This document shows, one piece after another, positions 44,104 to 53,187 of a DNA stretch of 64,000 nucleotides. Made by a program: the position numbers and the translations under genes. Every line of letters starts with the position of its first letter. The stretch's first letter is position 1. The notes under the pieces are model-generated. The model did not search any database. It saw only the letters and a list, made by a program, of their open reading frames with translations, and was not told the DNA's origin. The stretch is from Hydrogenophaga flava NBRC 102514 (GTDB taxonomy: Bacteria; Pseudomonadota; Gammaproteobacteria; Burkholderiales; Burkholderiaceae_C): contig NZ_BCTF01000025.1 of assembly GCF_001571145.1 (NCBI RefSeq), positions 24,561 through 88,560 on the forward strand, given 5' to 3'.

Positions 44104-45096
44104 ATGCAGCGCCGAACCCTCACCCTGGCTGTCCTGGCCAACCTCTCGATGACAGCAGTCGGTACGACGGCCGCCCAGCAGCCCGCCCCGCTGCTGAACA
44201 AACCGCTGAAGGTCGTGGTCGGCTTCCCGCCTGGCGGCTCGGCCGACACCGTGGCGCGCGCGCTGGTGCAACAGCTCGAAGGCCTCGCTCCGTCGGTGAT
44301 CGTCGAGAACAAGCCCGGCGCCGGCGGCCGCCTCGCGGTGGAAACGGTGAAAAACGCCGAGGCCGACGGCAGCACCGTGGTGCTGACGCCGGCGTCGATG
44401 GTGGTGCTTTACCCGCACCTGTACAAAAAGCTCAGCTACAACCCCACCGCCGATTTGGCGCCGGTGGCCCGTGTCGCCGCGGCACCCTTCGTGTTCGCGG
44501 TCGGCCCCGCCGTGCCCGCCAGCGTGAAGACCCTGGCGGAGTTCGGCCAGTGGGCCAAGACCAACCCGAACCTGGGCGCTTACGGTTCGTCTGGGGCTGG
44601 TTCGATGCCGCACTTCACCGGCGTCTCGCTGGGCAAGTCGCGGGGAATCGACCTGCTGCACGTGGCCTACAAGGGCGCGGCCCCCGCGATGACCGACCTG
44701 ATCGGCGGCCAGGTCGCCGCCAACGTGAGCGTGATGTCCAACGCGCTGCCGCAGATCCAGGCAGGCAAGGTGCGCGCGCTGGCCGTGAGCAGCCCGCAGC
44801 GCGTACCGGCGCTGCCGCAGATCCCGACCCTGGCCGAACTGGGCCATGGCGAGGCCACGGCCGTCGAATGGTTCGGCGTGTTTGCCCCGGCGAAGACCCC
44901 GGCCAACGTGGTCGCCGCGCTGAACAAGGCCTTCGGTGACGCGGCCCAAAGCAAGGCCTTTCAGGAGGCGCTGGCCAAGGGCGCCTTCGAGGCCGTGCCC
45001 GCCGAGGCGCCGGCCGCTTTCGCCGCCGCCGTGCAGGCCGACATCAATCGCTGGGGCCCGGTGGTCAAGGCGTCCGGCTTCACGCCGGAAGACTGA
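44104..45096 (+). CDS. Bug-family (TctC-like) periplasmic binding protein
   Basis: A 330-residue binding protein with a Sec signal peptide ending TTAAQQ (about residue 22). The mature part has PLKVVVGFPPGGSADTVARAL, ENKPGAGGRLAVETV and GSSGAGSMPHFTGVSLG. TTGGAG precedes the ATG at 44104. It is the first gene of a three-gene operon with a crotonase and a CoA-transferase, which suggests that its ligand is a carboxylic acid that is then activated to a CoA ester. Confidence 0.92.
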   Translation: MQRRTLTLAVLANLSMTAVGTTAAQQPAPLLNKPLKVVVGFPPGGSADTVARALVQQLEGLAPSVIVENKPGAGGRLAVETVKNAEADGSTVVLTPASMVVLYPHLYKKLSYNPTADLAPVARVAAAPFVFAVGPAVPASVKTLAEFGQWAKTNPNLGAYGSSGAGSMPHFTGVSLGKSRGIDLLHVAYKGAAPAMTDLIGGQVAANVSVMSNALPQIQAGKVRALAVSSPQRVPALPQIPTLAELGHGEATAVEWFGVFAPAKTPANVVAALNKAFGDAAQSKAFQEALAKGAFEAVPAEAPAAFAAAVQADINRWGPVVKASGFTPED

Positions 45097-45098
45097 GC

Positions 45099-45887
45099 AT
45101 GTCCGACCACCGCGAGGAAGGCCAGGCGCCAGGCCTGAGCGTGGATGGCCCTGTGGCCACGCTGACACTGCGCCGGCCTGGCCGCCTGAACCGACTGAGC
45201 GCGCCAGACCTGGTCGAACTCCAGCGCCTGTGTGCAACGATCGACGCGCAGCCAGATATACGCGTGGTGGTGCTCACGGCCGAGGTGGAGGGGCAGGCCC
45301 GCGCGGTGTTCAGTGCCGGCTACGACGTGGCCGGGTTCGACGGTGACGATCACGACCCGCGCCTGTTCGAGCGCACGGTCGACACCCTCGCTGCCATGCG
45401 CCCGGTGCTGATCGCCGGGCTCAACGGCAGCGTCTACGGCGGTGCGACCGACCTGGTGCTCGCCTGCGACCTGCGCCTCGGCCAGCCCGGACTGTCCTGG
45501 CGCATGCCGGCCTGCGCACTGGGCCTCCACTACTACCCCAGTGGTTTGCGGCGCTACCTGCAGGCCTTCGGCCCCGAGCGCGCGCGTCAACTGTTCCTGA
45601 CCGCCGACACGGTGAGCAGCGAACAGCTGCACGCCTGGGGCGTGCTGATGGCGCTGGCCAAGCCGGCCGACTGGCCCGAGCGCCTGTCGGCTCTGGCGCA
45701 GCAAGTCGCCACCCTGGCACCGTTGGCCACGCAGGGCACCAAGGCCTCGTTGAGCGAACTGGCCGCGGGCCAGGCCGACATGACCGTGCTGCGTGCACGC
45801 GAAGCCGCGTGCGCGGCGAGCGAGGATTTTCGTGAAGGGCGTCAGGCCATGGCCGAACACCGCCCCCCGGTTTTCAAAGGACGCTGA
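45099..45887 (+). CDS. Enoyl-CoA hydratase/isomerase family protein with altered catalytic residues
   Basis: A 262-residue crotonase-fold protein: FSAGYDVAGF supplies one oxyanion strand, LNGSVYGGATDLVLACD the other. In a simple alignment to the classical hydratase the two catalytic glutamates fall at the D of YGGATDL and at the A of WRMPAC, so neither Glu is kept. It may therefore not hydrate enoyl-CoA but perform another crotonase reaction. The ATG lies two bases after the Bug stop. It is directly followed by the CoA-transferase gene. Confidence 0.85.
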   Translation: MSDHREEGQAPGLSVDGPVATLTLRRPGRLNRLSAPDLVELQRLCATIDAQPDIRVVVLTAEVEGQARAVFSAGYDVAGFDGDDHDPRLFERTVDTLAAMRPVLIAGLNGSVYGGATDLVLACDLRLGQPGLSWRMPACALGLHYYPSGLRRYLQAFGPERARQLFLTADTVSSEQLHAWGVLMALAKPADWPERLSALAQQVATLAPLATQGTKASLSELAAGQADMTVLRAREAACAASEDFREGRQAMAEHRPPVFKGR

Positions 45888-45888
45888 A

Positions 45889-47094
45889 ATGCAAGCCGCC
45901 CCCCATCTGCCGCTGGCCGGCGTGCGCGTGCTCGAGGTCGCACAGATCATGGCCGGCCCGACCTGCGGCCTGATGCTGGCCGACCTCGGCGCTGACGTGA
46001 TCAAGGTCGAGAAGTTTCCCGGCGGCGACGACGCCCGCCAGTACCAGAAGCCCGGCGACAGCGACCTGCCGCCCTCCTTCGCCATGATCAACCGCGGCAA
46101 GCGCTCGCTGGCGCTGGACTTCCGCCACCCGCTGGGCCGCGATGCGCTGCGGCGCCTGGCACAGCAGGCCGACGTGGTCACCGAGAACTTCCGCGTCGGC
46201 TACATGGACCGCCTGGGCCTGGGCTACGACGACCTGCGGCCGGACAACCCGGGCCTGATCTATTGCTCGATTTCGGGCTACGGCTTCACCGGCCCGCTCA
46301 AGGAGCGCGGCGGCTTCGACCTGATCCTGCAGGCCTTCAGCGGCATCATCGCCGCCACCGGCGAGCCCGGCCGTGCGCCGGTCAAGCCCGGCATCTCCAT
46401 CGCCGACACCAACGCCGGCATCCTGGCCGCCTTCGGCGTGCTGGCGGCTTACATCCACCGGCTCAAGACCGGCGAGGGCCAGCGCGTCGAGACCTCGCTG
46501 CTGCAGGCGGCGATGCAGCAGACCTACTGGCTGGCGGCCAACTACTTCTCCACCGGCCTGGACACGCCGCCGCTGGGCACCGCGCACTCGCTGATCGCGC
46601 CCTACCAGGTGTTCCAGGCGGCCGACGGCGGGCTGGTGATCGGCGGCGGCAACCCCAACGCCTGGCGCCGCATCTGCGAGGTGCTGGGCCACCCCGAGTG
46701 GCAGGAAGACCCGCGCTTCAACCACCCGCAGAAGCGCGTGCTGCACCGAGCCGAGTTGCAGCAACTGATCGAGGGCGTGCTCGCAGGTGACAGCGTGGCG
46801 CAGTGGTGCGACCGGCTCGATGCGGCAGGCGTTCCCTGCGGCCCGGTGAACCACGCCGGCCAGGCCCTGGACCATGAGCAAACGCGCGCGATCGGCATGG
46901 TGGTGGACGTGGACGACGGACACGGCGGCAGCGCGCGTGGTCTGGGCCTGCCGGTCACGCTCAACCGCACACCGCCCACGCACGCCACGAGCGCCGCGCC
47001 GCACGTGGGCCAGCATTCGGCGCAGGTGCTGACCGAGTTCGGTTTCAGCGAGGCCGAGATCCGCGCTCTGGTCGAGGCTGGCGTGATGGCCTGA
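45889..47094 (+). CDS. Family III CoA-transferase (CaiB/BaiF type)
   Basis: A 401-residue CoA-transferase that moves CoA between carboxylic acids. Family features are GVRVLEVAQIMAGPTCGLMLADLGADVIKVEK at the start (cited as VLEVAQIMAGP and ADLGADVIKVEK), NRGKRSLALDF, and the active-site aspartate in GISIADTNAG near residue 170. AAAGGA precedes the ATG at 45889, one base after the crotonase stop. With Bug and crotonase neighbours it probably activates an imported acid. Confidence 0.92.
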   Translation: MQAAPHLPLAGVRVLEVAQIMAGPTCGLMLADLGADVIKVEKFPGGDDARQYQKPGDSDLPPSFAMINRGKRSLALDFRHPLGRDALRRLAQQADVVTENFRVGYMDRLGLGYDDLRPDNPGLIYCSISGYGFTGPLKERGGFDLILQAFSGIIAATGEPGRAPVKPGISIADTNAGILAAFGVLAAYIHRLKTGEGQRVETSLLQAAMQQTYWLAANYFSTGLDTPPLGTAHSLIAPYQVFQAADGGLVIGGGNPNAWRRICEVLGHPEWQEDPRFNHPQKRVLHRAELQQLIEGVLAGDSVAQWCDRLDAAGVPCGPVNHAGQALDHEQTRAIGMVVDVDDGHGGSARGLGLPVTLNRTPPTHATSAAPHVGQHSAQVLTEFGFSEAEIRALVEAGVMA

Positions 47095-47149
47095 AGCCAG
47101 CGCTGCCGGAGGTGCCGGGCTCCAGAGGCCAAGGGGCACAGATCAGGGT

Positions 47150-47187
47150 TTGTACGAGTGTTCAATTTTCTTGTACAAACGTTCAAT
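47150..47187. promoter_or_regulatory. Tandem TetR-type operators
   Basis: TTGTACGAGTGTTCAAT (47150-47166) and TTGTACAAACGTTCAAT (47171-47187) share 14 of 17 bases and start exactly 21 bases apart. Each is itself an approximate palindrome TTGWAC-N4-GTTCAA. They end eight bases before the TetR ATG, so the regulator probably represses its own operon. Confidence 0.75.
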
Positions 47188-47194
47188 ACCGGCC

Positions 47195-47941
47195 ATGGCC
47201 ACCCGCCCTGCCACCCAACCGCCTCGCTCCCGCGCCGCTTCCGCGCGCAGCGCACCCCGGCCCGACCGCCAGATGGCCATCCTGCTGGCGGCCGAAAAGC
47301 TGTTCGCGCAGCACGGCTACCACGGCGTGTCGATCCGCCAGATCGCCGAGGAAGCCGGCGTGCCATTGGCGCTGGTGGGCTACTACTACGGCCCCAAGAG
47401 CGAGCTGTTCCACGCCATCTTCCAGCACTGGCAGGGCACCATCCAGGAACGTCTGGCGCTGCTGCAGCATGTGCTGTCCGGCCCGCCGACCGAGGCCTTC
47501 CTGCGCCAGGTGGTGGAGGCCTTCGTTCGGCCAGTGCTGGTGCAGCGCGCCAGCGCCGAGGGCGAGTACTACGCCCAGCTGGTGGGCCGCGAGCTGGCCC
47601 GCCAGACGCCCGAGACGCACCGGGTGCTGACCGAGTTCTTCGACCCGCTGGCCCACAGCTTCATCGACGCCATCCACGCCGCCCGCCCGGGCCACGACCG
47701 CGCCCGGGCCGCCTGGGCCTACCAGTTTTCGCTGGGCGCGCTGCTGCACCACATCACCGACCACCGGGCACCCACGCTCTCGCGCGGGCGCAACCAGGTC
47801 TGCGCGCCCGAGGCGGCGGCGCTGCTGATCGACTTCATCACCGCCGGCATCGCGGCCGTGATGCCCCTTTCCATTCCGGTTTCCCCGTCCCCGCGCCGCA
47901 GAGCGCCTTCGCCTTCCACCACCTCACGGAGACAAGCATGA
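47195..47941 (+). CDS. TetR-family regulator heading the TRAP operon
   Basis: A 248-residue TetR regulator with HTH at about residues 28-75 (ILLAAEKLFAQHGYHGVSIRQIA, EEAGVPLALVGYYYGPKSEL) and a helical ligand domain ending in a basic Ser/Pro tail. I take the ATG at 47195; an upstream GTG-like frame extension would cover the operators. Its stop overlaps the start of the TRAP binding protein gene (ATGA), so repressor and transporter are made from one message and the system is autoregulated. Confidence 0.92.
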   Translation: MATRPATQPPRSRAASARSAPRPDRQMAILLAAEKLFAQHGYHGVSIRQIAEEAGVPLALVGYYYGPKSELFHAIFQHWQGTIQERLALLQHVLSGPPTEAFLRQVVEAFVRPVLVQRASAEGEYYAQLVGRELARQTPETHRVLTEFFDPLAHSFIDAIHAARPGHDRARAAWAYQFSLGALLHHITDHRAPTLSRGRNQVCAPEAAALLIDFITAGIAAVMPLSIPVSPSPRRRAPSPSTTSRRQA

Positions 47942-49011
47942 AACGACGCACCTTCCAGACCACCCTGCTCGCCTCGGCCCTCGCCTTCGCGGGCCTGCAC
48001 AGCGCCCACGCGCAGCAGACCATCAAGCTCACCGCCGCGGGTGGCCACCCGCCGGTGTTCCTGTGGGTCAAGCTGCTGGACGAGTTCTACATCCCCGAGG
48101 TGGACAAGCGCCTGGCCGCGGCCGGCGGCAAGCACAAGGTGGAGTGGACCAAGGCCTGGGGCGGCACGCTGATCAAGATCGGCAGCGAGTCCAAGGGCAT
48201 TTCCGATGGCGTGGCCGACTTCGGCTTCGTCGGCACGCTGTTCGAAGCGGCCAAGTTCCCGATGCAGAACGTGAGCTACGTGGCGCCCTTCGGCACCGAC
48301 AACCTGGGCGCGGTCGGCACCATCGTGGCCGACATGCAGAAGAAGATCCCGGCCATGGGCGACACCTGGACCAAGAACGGCCTGGTCTACCTGGGCGGCA
48401 CCGCGCTGGACACCTACCACCTCTGGACCAACTTCCCGGTCAAGTCCATCGACGACCTCAAGGGCAAGAAGATCAGCGCACCCGGCCCCTCGGCCAACTG
48501 GGTGAAGAACACCGGCGCGGTCGCCGTGGCGGGTTCGCTGCCGACCTACTACGAAGACATCAAGTCGGGCGTGTCCAACGGCGCCATCACGTTCAGCACG
48601 GGCGCCTGGGGCGCCAAGCTGCACGAGGTGGCGCCCTACGTGACCAAGGTGAACTTCGGCTCCATGTACGCGGGCGCCGTGGTGATGAACAAGCGCCGCT
48701 TCGACGCCATGCCGCCCGAGGTGCAGCAGGTGTTCCGCGAGGTCGGCGTCGAGTACGACAAGCGCTTTGCCGAGGCGCAGCGCTCCACCGCCGACGCGCT
48801 GCTGCAGAAGATGGCCGCCGCCGGCGCCACCGTCAGCGAGCTGCCCGCCGCCGAGCGCCAGCGCTGGGCCGACACCATTCCCAACGTGGCGCAGACCTGG
48901 GCCGCCGACCTGCAGGGCAAGGGCGCACCCGGCACCGAGATCCTCAAGGCCTACATGGAAGGCCTGAAGAAGAGCGGTGCCCAGCTGCCGCGCGACTGGT
49001 CGGTCAAGTAA
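47938..49011 (+). CDS. dctP: TRAP transporter substrate-binding protein (DctP type)
   Basis: A 357-residue periplasmic binding protein with signal peptide ending HSAHAQQ (about residue 25) and DctP features: WVKLLDEFYIPEVDKRL, LGGTALDTYHLWTNFPVKS, the ligand arginine/aromatic region DDLKGKKISAPGP and GVSNGAITFSTG. It captures an organic acid in the periplasm for the membrane partners encoded next. The gene name denotes family, not a proven dicarboxylate ligand. Confidence 0.92.
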   Translation: MKRRTFQTTLLASALAFAGLHSAHAQQTIKLTAAGGHPPVFLWVKLLDEFYIPEVDKRLAAAGGKHKVEWTKAWGGTLIKIGSESKGISDGVADFGFVGTLFEAAKFPMQNVSYVAPFGTDNLGAVGTIVADMQKKIPAMGDTWTKNGLVYLGGTALDTYHLWTNFPVKSIDDLKGKKISAPGPSANWVKNTGAVAVAGSLPTYYEDIKSGVSNGAITFSTGAWGAKLHEVAPYVTKVNFGSMYAGAVVMNKRRFDAMPPEVQQVFREVGVEYDKRFAEAQRSTADALLQKMAAAGATVSELPAAERQRWADTIPNVAQTWAADLQGKGAPGTEILKAYMEGLKKSGAQLPRDWSVK

Positions 49012-49031
49012 GCCCCCTGCCCGGAGTCCCC

Positions 49032-49589
49032 ATGAGCCACCCTCCGCAGGATGCCTACAACCTGCCCCTGCCCTTCGGGCTACACCGGATCACCCAGGCG
49101 CTCAACGCCCTGGGCACGCTGCTCATCATCGGCCTGATGCTGCTGATCAACACCGACATCGTCGGGCGCACCGGCTTTGACGCGCCGGTGCGCGGCGTGA
49201 CCGAACTGGTGTCGCTGTCCATCGTGGGCATCGTGTTCCTGCAGCTGGCCGACACGCTGCGCAGCGGCCGCTTCACCCGCGCCGACATGCTGCTGGACCG
49301 GCTCAAGCGCGAGCGGCCGGTGCTGGCGGCGCGGCTGCAGGCGCTGTATCACCTGCTGGGCGCGCTCTTGATGGCCGTGATCCTCTGGGCCGCCTGGCCC
49401 TCGCTGATCGAGTCCATCGCCTCGCGCGAGTACGTGGGGGCGCTGGGCGACTTCACCGCGCCGGTCTGGCCGGTGCGGCTGATGATGCTGATCGGGCTGG
49501 CCATGACGGCGCTGACCTTTGTGCTGCTGGCCGTGCTCGACCTGCAGCGCGGCCAGCGCCTGGTGGCCCAGCGGGAGAACCGCTCATGA
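49032..49589 (+). CDS. dctQ: TRAP transporter small permease (DctQ type)
   Basis: A 185-residue protein with four membrane helices (about residues 23-43, 58-78, 98-118 and 148-172), typical of DctQ. INTDIVGRTGFDAPVRGVTELV is the family-like first loop (cited as DIVGRTGF and VRGVTELV). It forms the membrane complex with the large permease, whose start overlaps its stop by four bases. Confidence 0.92.
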   Translation: MSHPPQDAYNLPLPFGLHRITQALNALGTLLIIGLMLLINTDIVGRTGFDAPVRGVTELVSLSIVGIVFLQLADTLRSGRFTRADMLLDRLKRERPVLAARLQALYHLLGALLMAVILWAAWPSLIESIASREYVGALGDFTAPVWPVRLMMLIGLAMTALTFVLLAVLDLQRGQRLVAQRENRS

Positions 49590-50902
49590 GCGCCACCACC
49601 GTCGCCGTGCTCTCGCTGGTGCTGATGCTGCTGCTCATCTGGGGCGGCCTGCACGTGGCCGTGGTCCTGGGCCTGGTCTCGTTCGTGGGGGTCTGGATCA
49701 TCCGCGACGACATCGGCGTGGCCGCCAACCTGCTGGCGCAGGCGTCGAGCGACGCCATCGCCAGCCACATCTTCGGCGTGGTGCCGCTGTTCGTGCTCAC
49801 CGGCTTCCTGGTGGCCCGGGCCGACATCGGCAAGGACGCCTTCGAGGTCGCCAACCAGCTGTTCCGCCGCCTGCGCGGCGGCCTGGGCGTGGCCACCGTC
49901 GCGTCCAACGCGGTGTTCGCCGCCATCACCGGCATCTCCATCGCCTCGGCCGCGGTGTTCACCCGCGTGGCGGTGCCGCAGATGATGCGCTTTGGCTACC
50001 AGCCCAAGTTCGCGGTGGGCGTGGTGGCCGGCTCCTCGGTGCTGGGCATGCTGATCCCGCCCAGCCTGCTGATGATCCTCTACGGCTTCCTGGCCAACCA
50101 GTCGGTGGGCGACCTGTTCACCGCCGGCATCGTGCCCGGCCTGCTGCTGGCCTCGGCGTTCGCGATCGGCATCGTGCTCGCGGCCTACTTCAAGCCCTCG
50201 ATGGTCTACGCCGGTGGCGAGATGCCGGTGCCCGACGGGCCGGACATGAGCCCGCTGACCATGGCGCTGAAGCTGGTGCCCATCGTGCTGATGATCGGTG
50301 GCGTGCTGGGCGGTCTGTACGGCGGCCTGTTCACCGCCACCGAGGCCGGCGCGGTGGGCGCGGCGCTGGCGCTGCTGATCGCGGTACTGCGGCGCAAGCT
50401 CACGGCGCGCACCTTCTGGGAGGTGCTGACCGAGACCGGGCATGTGACCGTGGCGGTGAGCTTCCTCATCATCTGCGCCAGCATCTACACCCGCATGCTG
50501 GCCATGTCGGGCATGCCGCAGTTCCTGATGGAGCTGATCAGCCACGCCGGCTTCGGGCCCTTTGCTTTCCTGCTGGTCTACGTGTTCATCATCATCCTGC
50601 TGGGCACGGTGATCGACTCGTCGTCCATCCTGCTGATCGTGCTGCCGCTGATGCTGCCGATCGCCGAGCAGTTCGGCATGGACCTGATCTGGTTCGGTGT
50701 GGTCACCGTGGTGGCGGTGGAGATCGGCCTGCTCACGCCACCCTTCGGCCTATCGGCCTACGTGGTCAAGAGCTCGCTGAACGACCCGCGCATCACCCTG
50801 GGCGACATCTTCCGCGGCACCGGACCGTTCACGCTGATCATGGTCGGCGTGCTGCTGCTGCTGATGGCCTTCCCGTCGCTGAGCCTGGTGCTGCTGAAGT
50901 GA
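49586..50902 (+). CDS. dctM: TRAP transporter large permease (DctM type)
   Basis: A 438-residue integral membrane protein with around a dozen helices: FVLTGFLVARADIGKDAFEVAN, ITGISIASAAVFTRVAVPQM, and LLTPPFGLSAYVVK near the end. It is the ion-coupled channel of the TRAP transporter. ATGA overlap with dctQ. Confidence 0.94.
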   Translation: MSATTVAVLSLVLMLLLIWGGLHVAVVLGLVSFVGVWIIRDDIGVAANLLAQASSDAIASHIFGVVPLFVLTGFLVARADIGKDAFEVANQLFRRLRGGLGVATVASNAVFAAITGISIASAAVFTRVAVPQMMRFGYQPKFAVGVVAGSSVLGMLIPPSLLMILYGFLANQSVGDLFTAGIVPGLLLASAFAIGIVLAAYFKPSMVYAGGEMPVPDGPDMSPLTMALKLVPIVLMIGGVLGGLYGGLFTATEAGAVGAALALLIAVLRRKLTARTFWEVLTETGHVTVAVSFLIICASIYTRMLAMSGMPQFLMELISHAGFGPFAFLLVYVFIIILLGTVIDSSSILLIVLPLMLPIAEQFGMDLIWFGVVTVVAVEIGLLTPPFGLSAYVVKSSLNDPRITLGDIFRGTGPFTLIMVGVLLLLMAFPSLSLVLLK

Positions 50903-50948
50903 ACACCTAAGCGCCCACCCACCATCACAAAGACCCAAGGAGCACCCC

Positions 50949-51755
50949 ATGACCCGCCGATTTGTCGACCTCTCGATCTACCTGGAAAACGACGTCATCT
51001 CCGACCCGCCGGCCTTCGCGCCCAAGATCCAGTACTTCGACCACAAGAACTCGTTCGAACAGATGGCGCCGTTCTTCCCGGGCCTGAAGCAGGAAGACCT
51101 GCCCGACGGCGACGTGTGGGCGGTGGAGATGATCCAGCTCTCGACCCACAACGGCACCCACCTGGACGCGCCCTACCACTTCCACAGCACCATGGACAAG
51201 GCGCTGGGCGAGAAGAAGAAGGCCTGGACCATCGACGAGGTGCCGCTGGAGTGGTGCTTCCAGCCGGGTGTGAAGCTGGACTTCCGCCACTTCGCCGACG
51301 GCTACGTGGTCACCGCCGCCGACGTCGAGGCCGAGCTGGCGCGCATCGGCCACACGCTGAGCCCGCTGGAGATCGTGGTGGTCAACACCCGTGCCGGCAG
51401 CCGCTACGGCCACAACGACTTCGTCAGCGCCGGCTGCGGCATGGGCTACGACGCCACCATGTACCTGCTCGAACGCGGCGTGCGCCTGACCGGCACCGAC
51501 GCCTGGAGCTGGGACGCGCCCTTCGTCTACACCGCGCAGAAATACGCCGAGTCGAAGGACGCCAGCCTGATCTGGGAAGGCCACAAGGCCGGCCGCGACA
51601 TCGGCTACTGCCACCTGGAGAAGCTGCACAACCTCGAAGCCCTGCCGCCGACCGGCTTCTACATCTCCTGCTTCCCGCACAAGATCCGCGGCGCTTCGGC
51701 CGGCTGGACGCGCGCGGTCGCGATCTTCGACGACGCCCTGATGCCCTCGGCCTGA
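50949..51755 (+). CDS. Cyclase-family metal hydrolase (kynurenine formamidase-like)
   Basis: A 268-residue protein of the cyclase family (Pfam Cyclase). The metal-binding signature HxGTHxDxPxH is present as [11 protein letters not shown] near residue 60. Relatives include kynurenine formamidase and isatin hydrolase; the protein begins [20 protein letters not shown] precedes the ATG. Placed between TRAP transporter and fumarylacetoacetase in one operon, it is likely to hydrolyse the transported compound or a breakdown product. Substrate unknown. Confidence 0.9.
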   Translation: MTRRFVDLSIYLENDVISDPPAFAPKIQYFDHKNSFEQMAPFFPGLKQEDLPDGDVWAVEMIQLSTHNGTHLDAPYHFHSTMDKALGEKKKAWTIDEVPLEWCFQPGVKLDFRHFADGYVVTAADVEAELARIGHTLSPLEIVVVNTRAGSRYGHNDFVSAGCGMGYDATMYLLERGVRLTGTDAWSWDAPFVYTAQKYAESKDASLIWEGHKAGRDIGYCHLEKLHNLEALPPTGFYISCFPHKIRGASAGWTRAVAIFDDALMPSA

Positions 51756-51767
51756 ACGGAGTCCGCC

Positions 51768-53093
51768 ATGGAACTGAACCACACCCACGACCCTGCCGCC
51801 CGCAGCTGGCTGGCCTCGGCCAACGGGCCGGGCAGCGACTTCCCGATCCAGAACCTGCCCTTCGGCGTGTTCCGCCGCCGGGGCTCGACCGCGGCTTTTC
51901 GCGGTGGCGTGGCCATCGGCGACCAGGTGATCGACCTGGCCGCCGTGTCGGCGTCCGGAGTGCTGAGCGACCTGGCCGCTGACGCGGCCCGGGCCGCGGC
52001 ACAGCCCGCGCTCAACGGGCTGATGGCCATGGGACCGGCCGCCTGGCGCGCGCTGCGCCACGCGCTGTTTGCTGCGCTGCGCCACGACGCCGACGCCACC
52101 CTGGTGAGCGCCCTGCACGCATGCCTGGTGCCGCAAAGCGCCGTGGAACACAGCGTGCCCACGCGCATCGGCGACTACACCGACTTCTACACGTCCATCC
52201 ACCACGCCCGCAACGTGGGCCGCGTGATCCGGCCCGACGATCCGCTCACGCCCAACTTCCAGTGGATCCCCATCGCCTACCACGGCCGCGCCTCCAGCGT
52301 GGTGATCAGCGGCACGCCCTTCCACCGCCCGCATGGCCAGGCCATGGCCCCGGGCGCGTCGGCGCCGGTGTACGGCCCCTGCCGCCGGCTCGACTACGAA
52401 CTGGAAATGGGCTTCTACGTCGGCCCCGGCAACGCACTGGGCCAGCCCATTCCGATCGGCGAAGCCGAGCAGCACATCTTCGGCATGTGCCTGCTCAACG
52501 ACTGGTCGGCGCGCGACCACCAGTTCTGGGAAATGGCGCCGCTCGGCCCCTTCCTGGGCAAGAACTTCTGCACCAGCGTCTCGCCCTGGATCGTGACCAT
52601 GGAAGCGCTGGCGCCCTACCGCGTGCCCTTCGCCCACCCGGCCGACGAGCCGCAGCCCCTGCCCTACCTGGACAGCCCCGCCAACAGCGCGCAGGGCGGT
52701 GTGGACGTGCAGCTGGAGGTGCTGCTGGAATCGGCGCAGCACCGCGCCAAGGGCGTGGCGCCCGACCGGCTCTCGGCCACCAGCTTGCGCCACCAGTACT
52801 GGACCATCGCGCAGATGCTGACCCAGCACGCCAACAACGGCTGCAACCTGCAGCCCGGCGACCTGCTGGGCACCGGCACCATCTCCGGCCCGACCTACGA
52901 GGAAGCGGGCGCCATCGTGGAACTCTCGCTGGGCGGCACCCGGGCGGTGGCCCTGCCCGCCACGGGCGAGACACGCACCTTCCTCGAAGACGGCGACACC
53001 GTGGTGCTGCGCGGCTGGTGCGAGAAAACCGGCGCGGCGCGCATCGGTTTCGGCCGTTGCGAAGGCACGGTGCTGCCGGCCGTCGGCGGCTGA
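51768..53093 (+). CDS. fahA: Fumarylacetoacetase
   Basis: A 441-residue fumarylacetoacetate hydrolase of the long, two-domain form. The active site shows [18 protein letters not shown] (catalytic Asp, Tyr, His), [10 protein letters not shown] (metal glutamates), NDWSARDHQ (metal aspartate) and GTGTISGP. It should split fumarylacetoacetate or a close analogue to fumarate and acetoacetate. Homogentisate dioxygenase, its usual partner, is not in the window. It lies 12 bases after the cyclase gene. Confidence 0.92.
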   Translation: MELNHTHDPAARSWLASANGPGSDFPIQNLPFGVFRRRGSTAAFRGGVAIGDQVIDLAAVSASGVLSDLAADAARAAAQPALNGLMAMGPAAWRALRHALFAALRHDADATLVSALHACLVPQSAVEHSVPTRIGDYTDFYTSIHHARNVGRVIRPDDPLTPNFQWIPIAYHGRASSVVISGTPFHRPHGQAMAPGASAPVYGPCRRLDYELEMGFYVGPGNALGQPIPIGEAEQHIFGMCLLNDWSARDHQFWEMAPLGPFLGKNFCTSVSPWIVTMEALAPYRVPFAHPADEPQPLPYLDSPANSAQGGVDVQLEVLLESAQHRAKGVAPDRLSATSLRHQYWTIAQMLTQHANNGCNLQPGDLLGTGTISGPTYEEAGAIVELSLGGTRAVALPATGETRTFLEDGDTVVLRGWCEKTGAARIGFGRCEGTVLPAVGG

Positions 53094-53187
53094 GCCGCAG
53101 CCCGGCCCGCCTGTCCCGCACCGGATGGGTGCGCCGGCCGATTTGCGCGCAGAATCCCGGCCCATCACAACACGAGAAGGAGAAGCC

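Noticed and set aside
47150..47194. A start for the TetR gene 15 codons upstream
   Set aside because: That stretch is the tandem operator pair; the ATG at 47195 gives a normal TetR N-terminus.
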